Shown: positions 41,701 to 50,435 of the stretch, in pieces
How positions within the stretch are numbered: position 1 is the stretch's first letter
Layout: every line of letters starts with the position of its first letter
Assembly (NCBI GenBank): GCA_964554185.1
Contig: CAZKNJ010000013.1
Location: forward strand, 1-50,435
Length of the DNA: 50,435 bases
From: CAZKNJ01 sp964554185
GTDB lineage: Bacteria; 4484-113
Reading direction: 5' to 3'
Notes under the pieces: generated by a model
What the model saw: the letters and a program-made list of their open reading frames with translations, nothing else
Database searches by the model: none
What the model was told of the DNA's origin: nothing
Translations under genes and position numbers: made by a program

Positions 41701-42553
41701 AAGGGCGTCGTCAGCAACATCCTCCCCGAGGAGGATATGCCGTTCCTGCCCGACGGCACTCCCGTGGACATCGTGCTCAACCCGCTGGGCGTGCCCTCGC
41801 GAATGAACATCGGCCAGCTGCTGGAGACCCACCTGGGCCTGGGCGCTATCGCTGTTTCCCGCGGCGACACTGAGACGGTGGAAGCGGTGCGCAAGTCGCC
41901 CGACGACGACGGCGTGCCGCGCGACCGGATGGAAGTTGTGCTCAACACCTCCGAAATCCGCTTCACCCGCGCGAGCGACCATATCCGCGTGATGAACCCG
42001 GTGTTCCGCTCGGTCTCCGAAGGTAAGATTCGCGCCCTGTTCCGCCGGCTGAACCTCCCGATAGACGGCAAGACCGTGCTCAACGACGGAATGACCGGCC
42101 AGCCCTTCACCGAGCGCGTGACCGTCGGCGTGATGTACGTGATGAAGCTCAACCACCTCGTTGACGACAAGGTGCACGCGCGCTCCACCGGCTCCTACGC
42201 GCTGATAACCCAGCAGCCGCTGGGGGGCAAGGCGCAGTTCGGCGGCCAGCGCCTCGGCGAGATGGAGGTCTGGGCGCTGGAAGGCTACGGCGCGGCGCAT
42301 CTGCTCAAGGAGATGCTCACGGTCAAGAGCGACGATGTGGTCGGCCGTAACCGCACCTACAAGGCGATTGTGGACGGCGAAGTGATTCCCGAACCCGGCG
42401 TGCCGGAGTCCTTCCACGTCATGATGAACGAGCTCAAGAGCCTGTGCCTTGATGTCTCCATCATCCATGAGGACGAGCAGGCCAGCATCCTGCGCGAAAC
42501 GACGCAGGCTGAAGCCCTGGAATCCGCGCGCTTCAAGAAGGGGGAAGATCTTT

Positions 42554-42561
<8 letters not shown>
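38764..42561 (+). CDS. rpoB: RNA polymerase beta subunit with a flap-region insertion
   Basis: A 1265-residue beta subunit. The rifampicin pocket (FFGSSQMSQFMENTNPLAAL, THKRRLSALGPKGL) has the usual wild-type residues, and GDKMAGRHGNKGV marks the active-site region. Start is TTG 38764, with GGGAGG 8 bases upstream. Between YYSRADD and VIDMPHNVVEMARVFVAKKR (about residues 895-946) lies an extra stretch of about 50 residues absent from most beta subunits. The E. coli beta insert i9 is at the equivalent place. Here it reads HKLISEDQLRAV, RRTGEKLDKILVDAGLLS and RERVKELSAEL. That resembles the MshEN (GspE N-terminal) helix-loop pattern. The remainder aligns without obvious gaps. rpoC overlaps or follows directly. 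Confidence 0.97.
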
Positions 42562-46966
<4,405 letters not shown>

Positions 46967-46982
46967 ACATCGCGAGGGGGCA

Positions 46983-47420
46983 ATGGGCCTGTTTGACGCA
47001 ATACTGCGCTTCTTTGGCCTGGCGGAGCCGGCGAACGACGAGATCATTGAGTACCCCGAGCCGGCCTCCAAGGCGGAGAAACCGCCGGAGAACAAACTGG
47101 TGGATTACCGCCGCGACGTCGCCCCCAAGCCGCCGGAGTACCGCATCTCCGTGGTGCGCCCGGAGCTCAACAAGTACGGCCGCGTGACCTTCTCGCTGTC
47201 GGTGTACACCGAGAACCTGCGCGAGGGCTGCGTCCTGCTGGTTGACCTCTCGCGCATCGTAAACCAGAACCGTGAGGAAGCCCGGCGCATCGTCAGCTTC
47301 CTGTCCGGCGTCGCCGAAGCCATCAAGGGCAAACGCCGGGAAATAGCGCCTAATCTCTATTTGTTCGCGCCGCCCCACGTCCAGGTGAAAGGCGACGTGG
47401 CGCGTGATGGCGAACCCTGA
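46983..47420 (+). CDS. sepF: Cell division protein SepF
   Basis: A 145-residue SepF, an FtsZ membrane anchor of Gram-positive bacteria, cyanobacteria and relatives. The N-terminal amphipathic helix MGLFDAILRFFGL would bind the membrane. The C-terminal domain has LLVDLSRIVNQNREEARRIV and FLSGVAEAIKGKRREIAPNL with YLFAPPHVQV, as in SepF. It starts 16 bases after rpoC and precedes rnj by 5 bases. sepF normally lies in the ftsZ/ylm region, so this location is unusual. Confidence 0.88.
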   Translation: MGLFDAILRFFGLAEPANDEIIEYPEPASKAEKPPENKLVDYRRDVAPKPPEYRISVVRPELNKYGRVTFSLSVYTENLREGCVLLVDLSRIVNQNREEARRIVSFLSGVAEAIKGKRREIAPNLYLFAPPHVQVKGDVARDGEP

Positions 47421-47425
47421 ACCGG

Positions 47426-49150
47426 ATGTCCAAAAACAATAAGATCCGGCTCGTCAGCCTCGGCGGCATCGGCGAGATCGGAAAGAACTGCAACGTAATT
47501 GAGTGCGGCAACAGCGCCGTGCTGATTGACTGCGGGCTCACCTTCCCCGACGCCCACATGCTGGGCGTGGACCTGGTGATTCCCGACTTCACCTACTTGC
47601 TGCGCAACCGCAGCAAACTCAAGGCCGTCATCCTCACCCACGGCCACGAGGACCACATCGGCTCGCTGCCCTACCTGCTGCAGGATATGGTGCCGCCGGT
47701 GATATACGGCACTCCGCTGACCCTCGGCCTGGTGCGCTCCAAGCTCTCCGAGTTCACCCTCCCCGACAACCTGCCGTTCAAGGAGATTGAGGCGGGCGAC
47801 CGCATCGAGATTGACCGCAATCTCACGGTGGACACCTTCCACGTCGCCCACTCCATCCCCGACGGGCTGGCGCTGGTGATTAACACCCCCGCCGGCAAGA
47901 TCGTCCACACCGGCGACTTCAAGCTTGACCGCGAGCCCATTGACCATCTGCCCACCGACCTGGAGGGCATCAAGCGCGCCTGCGCGGGCGGCAACGTTCT
48001 CGCGCTGATGATTGACACGACCAACATTGAGCGCCCCGGCTGGACGGGCTCGGAGTCGGAGGTCGGCCCCGCGCTGGCCGAGTACTTTGAGACCCACAAC
48101 GGCCGCATCTTCATCACCACCTTCGCCAGCAACATCCACCGCGTCCAGCAGGTGATTGACCTGGCCGAGGAGTACGGGCGCAAGGTCTTCCTCGCCGGCC
48201 GCACGATGCTGAAAAACGAAGATATGGCGCGCTCGCTGGGCTACCTGCGGGTGCCGCCGAACCTCATCATTCCGCCGGACGACCTCACCCGCTACCCGCC
48301 GCGCAAGATCGTGGTGCTGGCGACCGGCAGCCAGGGCGAGCCGATGGCGGCGCTGTCCCAGATCTCGCGCGAGGAGCACCGCTTCGTCAGCGTGCAGGAA
48401 AGCGACCTGGTCATCTTCTCCGCCAGCCCCATCCCCGGCAACGAGACCTTCATCTTCAGCGTCATCAACGACCTCTTCCGCCTGGGCGCGGAAGTCATCT
48501 ACGGCCTGGACGCGGGCGTGCACGTCTCCGGCCACGCCGCGCGCGAAGAAATCCACCAGATGTACGAAGCGGTGCGCCCGCGCTGGGTCATCCCCGTCCA
48601 CTCGCAGTACCGCCACCAGATGCTCTTCCGCAAAGTGGCGGAGGACTGGGGGCACAAGTCCGGCGATGTGGTGATAATGGGGATGGGCGACGTGCTCACG
48701 ATGGATGCGCAGGGCTGGGAGCTCGGCGAGAAGGTCAAGTCCGGCGCGGTGCTGATTGACGGCCTGTCCATCGGCGGCGTGTCCAGCAGCGTCGTCCACG
48801 AGCGCACGATGCTCGCGGAGGACGGCGTGATTGACTACGTGCTGGTGCTGGATCACACCGGCGACCACATCCTCTACGGCCCCGAGGTCAAGGCGCGCGG
48901 CTTCCCCTCCGAGCGCCAGAACCCGCAGCTTTACGCCGAGATGAAAGAGGCCCTCACCGAGGCGCTGTTCCACAACCGCATGCGCAGCACCGCGCACCAG
49001 ACGCAGCTGCGCAACAACCTGGCGAACACCCTCCAGCGCTTCGTCTCCCGCAAGCTCGGCATCAGCCCCACGGTGATGGGCTCGGTCATCCACCTTGAAC
49101 CCTCCGCGCACCAGGGCGGGGGCGGCTCCCGCAAGAAAGGGAAGCGCTAG
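47426..49150 (+). CDS. rnj: Ribonuclease J
   Basis: A 574-residue RNase J, a metallo-beta-lactamase/beta-CASP ribonuclease with 5'-3' exonuclease and endonuclease activity in mRNA decay. It has VSLGGIGEIGKNCNVIE, the metal motif LTHGHEDHIGSLPYLL, TGDFKLD, and the beta-CASP region with ATGSQGEPMAALSQI and HVSGHAAREEI, then the C-terminal domain. The tail ends in basic KKGKR. It is one base-pair step from uppP (GTG 49153). Confidence 0.96.
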   Translation: MSKNNKIRLVSLGGIGEIGKNCNVIECGNSAVLIDCGLTFPDAHMLGVDLVIPDFTYLLRNRSKLKAVILTHGHEDHIGSLPYLLQDMVPPVIYGTPLTLGLVRSKLSEFTLPDNLPFKEIEAGDRIEIDRNLTVDTFHVAHSIPDGLALVINTPAGKIVHTGDFKLDREPIDHLPTDLEGIKRACAGGNVLALMIDTTNIERPGWTGSESEVGPALAEYFETHNGRIFITTFASNIHRVQQVIDLAEEYGRKVFLAGRTMLKNEDMARSLGYLRVPPNLIIPPDDLTRYPPRKIVVLATGSQGEPMAALSQISREEHRFVSVQESDLVIFSASPIPGNETFIFSVINDLFRLGAEVIYGLDAGVHVSGHAAREEIHQMYEAVRPRWVIPVHSQYRHQMLFRKVAEDWGHKSGDVVIMGMGDVLTMDAQGWELGEKVKSGAVLIDGLSIGGVSSSVVHERTMLAEDGVIDYVLVLDHTGDHILYGPEVKARGFPSERQNPQLYAEMKEALTEALFHNRMRSTAHQTQLRNNLANTLQRFVSRKLGISPTVMGSVIHLEPSAHQGGGGSRKKGKR

Positions 49151-49152
49151 CC

Positions 49153-49974
49153 GTGGCCGATTACCTGACGCTGCTGCTGCTGGGCGTGGTGCAGGGCTTC
49201 ACCGAGTTCCTCCCGGTCAGCTCCTCCGGCCACCTGGTGCTGCTGGAAACGCTCACCGGCTTCAACCCCCCCGGCGTCGTGGTGGAAGTCGCGCTTCACG
49301 TCGCCACGCTGCTGGCCGTCCTCATCTACTACTTCCGCGACGCGGCCGAGATTCTTCGCTTCCGCCCCGGCGCGCGCGTGTCGCGCCCCGGCCTCTACTT
49401 CCTCTACCTCGCCCTCGCCACCGCCGTCACCGTCGCCTTCATCTACCCGCTGCGCCACTTTCTGGAGGGCCTGACCGAAGGCCCGCACGCCACCCTCGCG
49501 CTGGTCTTTACCTTCACCGCCACCGCGCTGATGATGATCGCGGCCGACCGCGTCATCCGCTCGTCAGCCGTGCGCGCGCGCGAAGTCACCAGCCTGGGGA
49601 TTCTCTCGGTGCTGGCCATCGGCCTGGTGCAGGGCATCGCCGCGCTGCCCGGCATCTCGCGCAGCGGCTCCACCATCTTCGCCGGCCTGCTGCTGGGCCT
49701 CCGGCGCGAAGAAGCCGCGCGCTTCTCCTTCCTGCTCTTCGTCCCCGCCGCCATCCTCGCGGCCATCTACGAATTGCTCCAGCTTGAGGGCGGCAGCCTC
49801 GCCTTCCCGCCCGCGCTCATCGGCCCGCTCATCGTCGGCTTCCTCGCCGCGCTCGTCTGCGGCCTGCTCGCCATCCGCTTCCTCCTCGCCGTCCTCCACC
49901 GCGCCCGCCTGAGCTGGTTCGCGGTCTATCTCGTCGTGGCCGCCCTGGTCTCGCTATCGGTTTCGCGGTGGTAA
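49153..49974 (+). CDS. uppP: Undecaprenyl-diphosphatase UppP
   Basis: A 273-residue integral membrane enzyme (BacA family) that dephosphorylates undecaprenyl diphosphate to recycle the lipid carrier for cell-wall synthesis. Signatures are LLLGVVQGFTEFLPVSSSGH and LPGISRSGSTIFAGLLLGLR, both catalytic. About eight hydrophobic segments span the length. GTG start, 2 bases after the rnj stop, last gene of the block. Confidence 0.95.
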   Translation: MADYLTLLLLGVVQGFTEFLPVSSSGHLVLLETLTGFNPPGVVVEVALHVATLLAVLIYYFRDAAEILRFRPGARVSRPGLYFLYLALATAVTVAFIYPLRHFLEGLTEGPHATLALVFTFTATALMMIAADRVIRSSAVRAREVTSLGILSVLAIGLVQGIAALPGISRSGSTIFAGLLLGLRREEAARFSFLLFVPAAILAAIYELLQLEGGSLAFPPALIGPLIVGFLAALVCGLLAIRFLLAVLHRARLSWFAVYLVVAALVSLSVSRW

Positions 49975-49990
49975 AACGCGCCCTCCTCCC

Positions 49991-50019
49991 GTAGGGGCAC
50001 AGCATGCTGTGCCCGTTCC
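49991..50019. repeat. GTAGGGGCAC palindromic repeat after uppP
   Basis: GTAG plus the perfect palindrome GGGCACAGCATGCTGTGCCC (49995-50014), identical in core to 323-342. It is placed as a possible transcript-end hairpin of the large operon. Confidence 0.75.
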
Positions 50020-50050
50020 CCAGCCACCAGAGGTGCAACCCCGCGAAAGC

Positions 50051-50078
50051 GGAGTCGCGACTTTCCAGTCGCGATTCC
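50051..50078. repeat. GGAGTCGCGACT hairpin repeat, compact copy
   Basis: A 12-bp stem GGAGTCGCGACT / AGTCGCGATTCC (one wobble) with TTCC loop. It is preceded by a CCGC-GAAA-GCGG mini-hairpin (50041-50052). The expanded relative is at 16646-16709. Confidence 0.65.
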
Positions 50079-50157
50079 TTCCCTCTTGGCCGAATCGTGC
50101 GCTATGTTCTAGGTCGAAGTATCTGCCTAACAGCCCCCATCCTTCTAGAGGGATAAC

Positions 50158-50183
50158 GGGCACGGCGTCCGCCGTGCCCCTAC
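50158..50183. repeat. GTAGGGGCAC hairpin repeat, reverse orientation
   Basis: GGGCACGGCG, two bases, CGCCGTGCCC followed by CTAC: the reverse complement type of 25572-25599. Confidence 0.7.
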
Positions 50184-50200
50184 ATTTCCTAGCTCCCTTC

Positions 50201-50280
50201 TTGCCTCCCCTCGGCCGCTACGGTATAATCTCTGTAGGATACCATCCAGTGTTCCTGCGGGGACGCTGGATTTCTTTTAT
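50201..50280 (+). promoter_or_regulatory. Compact promoter-hairpin-U-tract unit 2
   Basis: TTGCCT (50201-50206), 17 bases, TATAAT (50224-50229). A 12-bp hairpin follows (arms 50244-50255 and 50260-50271, two G-U pairs, TGCG loop), then TTTCTTTTAT. A transcript would begin near 50236 and end near 50280, about 45 bases. No gene fits inside. It is the best of the units of this design and a candidate very small RNA. Confidence 0.5.
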
Positions 50281-50345
50281 GGGGAGAGGAATTGCCCAGC
50301 CAACCACCTGAATCACGGGCAAACGCTCGCGCCACCGTTTTCTGT

Positions 50346-50380
50346 TCGTCCAACAACCGAAAACGAACTACCAACTACCG
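50346..50380. repeat. AC-rich intergenic repeat, copy 3
   Basis: TTCGTCCAACAACCGAAAAC and further CCAACTACC units, immediately before the TTGACA at 50384. It is similar in position and wording to 10133-10169 and 26903-26937. Confidence 0.5.
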
Positions 50381-50383
50381 CTC

Positions 50384-50435
50384 TTGACACCGCCCGTCCC
50401 TCTGCGTTACAGTAATCCCGAATATCAGGAGGGGG
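50384..50435 (+). promoter_or_regulatory. Promoter and ribosome-binding site of a gene beyond the window
   Basis: Consensus TTGACA (50384-50389), 18 bases, TACAGT (50408-50413), then AGGAGGGGG (50427-50435) at the very end. A rightward gene should start within about 10 bases past the window. Confidence 0.65.

Overview
The window is about 50 kb of a high-G+C bacterial chromosome (roughly two thirds G+C in the coding stretches I counted). It contains two scaffold gaps of 100 N, each flanked by an identical 55-base direct repeat. That is the signature of a short-read, probably metagenomic, assembly. SepF, RNase J, a CdaA-type diadenylate cyclase, a ClpQ-like HslV and four-cysteine L33 suggest a Terrabacteria-type lineage. 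I cannot name the phylum from sequence alone. Many genes have a TANNNT -10 box only 6-9 bases before the start codon, so leaderless transcription looks common, as it is in Deinococcus.

Layout. 1-2804: an unidentified partial gene and lon. 2925-7415: a 1496-residue secreted lipoprotein with dockerin-like repeats, PKD domains and a C-terminal HExxH domain. 7606-16339: pncC, a B12/radical-SAM protein, a Fic toxin gene overlapped at its 3' end by a convergent small gene resembling a VbhA-type antitoxin, a CorC/CNNM protein, an unknown helical protein, a zinc-ribbon metallopeptidase-like protein and a RocB-like M20 peptidase. 16340-21415: gap 1, an MntA-HepT toxin-antitoxin pair, a cobalamin-binding mutase subunit with a stand-alone lipoyl domain and serS, convergent hslV, an exported unknown protein and gap 2. 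21416-25562: cdaA-cdaR-glmM and a UPF0173 hydrolase. 25563-27063: repeat-rich DNA and a lower-G+C DUF3800 gene. 27064-33782: a two-domain protein whose C-terminus resembles cyanobacterial acyl-ACP reductase, then pth, a PPC/DUF296 protein, two paralogous lipoproteins, queA and a pseudopilin-like protein. 33948-49974: the information-processing block tRNA-Thr, tuf, rpmG, tRNA-Trp, secE, nusG, rplKAJL, rpoBC, followed by sepF, rnj and uppP. 49975-50435: repeats, a compact promoter-hairpin unit, and a promoter with ribosome-binding site for a gene starting just outside.

How it works together. The right half is a conserved transcription/translation superoperon extended into cell division, RNA decay and envelope lipid recycling. 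The cdaA-cdaR-glmM operon links c-di-AMP signalling to peptidoglycan precursor supply. The left and middle parts mix housekeeping genes with two toxin-antitoxin modules and secreted proteins. Intergenic spaces carry families of short hairpin repeats; one family has covarying stems around a fixed loop.

Most of the window is ordinary housekeeping. The points I would look at first are: the acyl-ACP-reductase-like fusion with its conserved catalytic cysteine (27064-29184); an MshEN-like helical insertion in the flap region of RpoB (about 41446-41598); the convergent Fic/antitoxin overlap (10234-10988); and the covarying intergenic hairpins.
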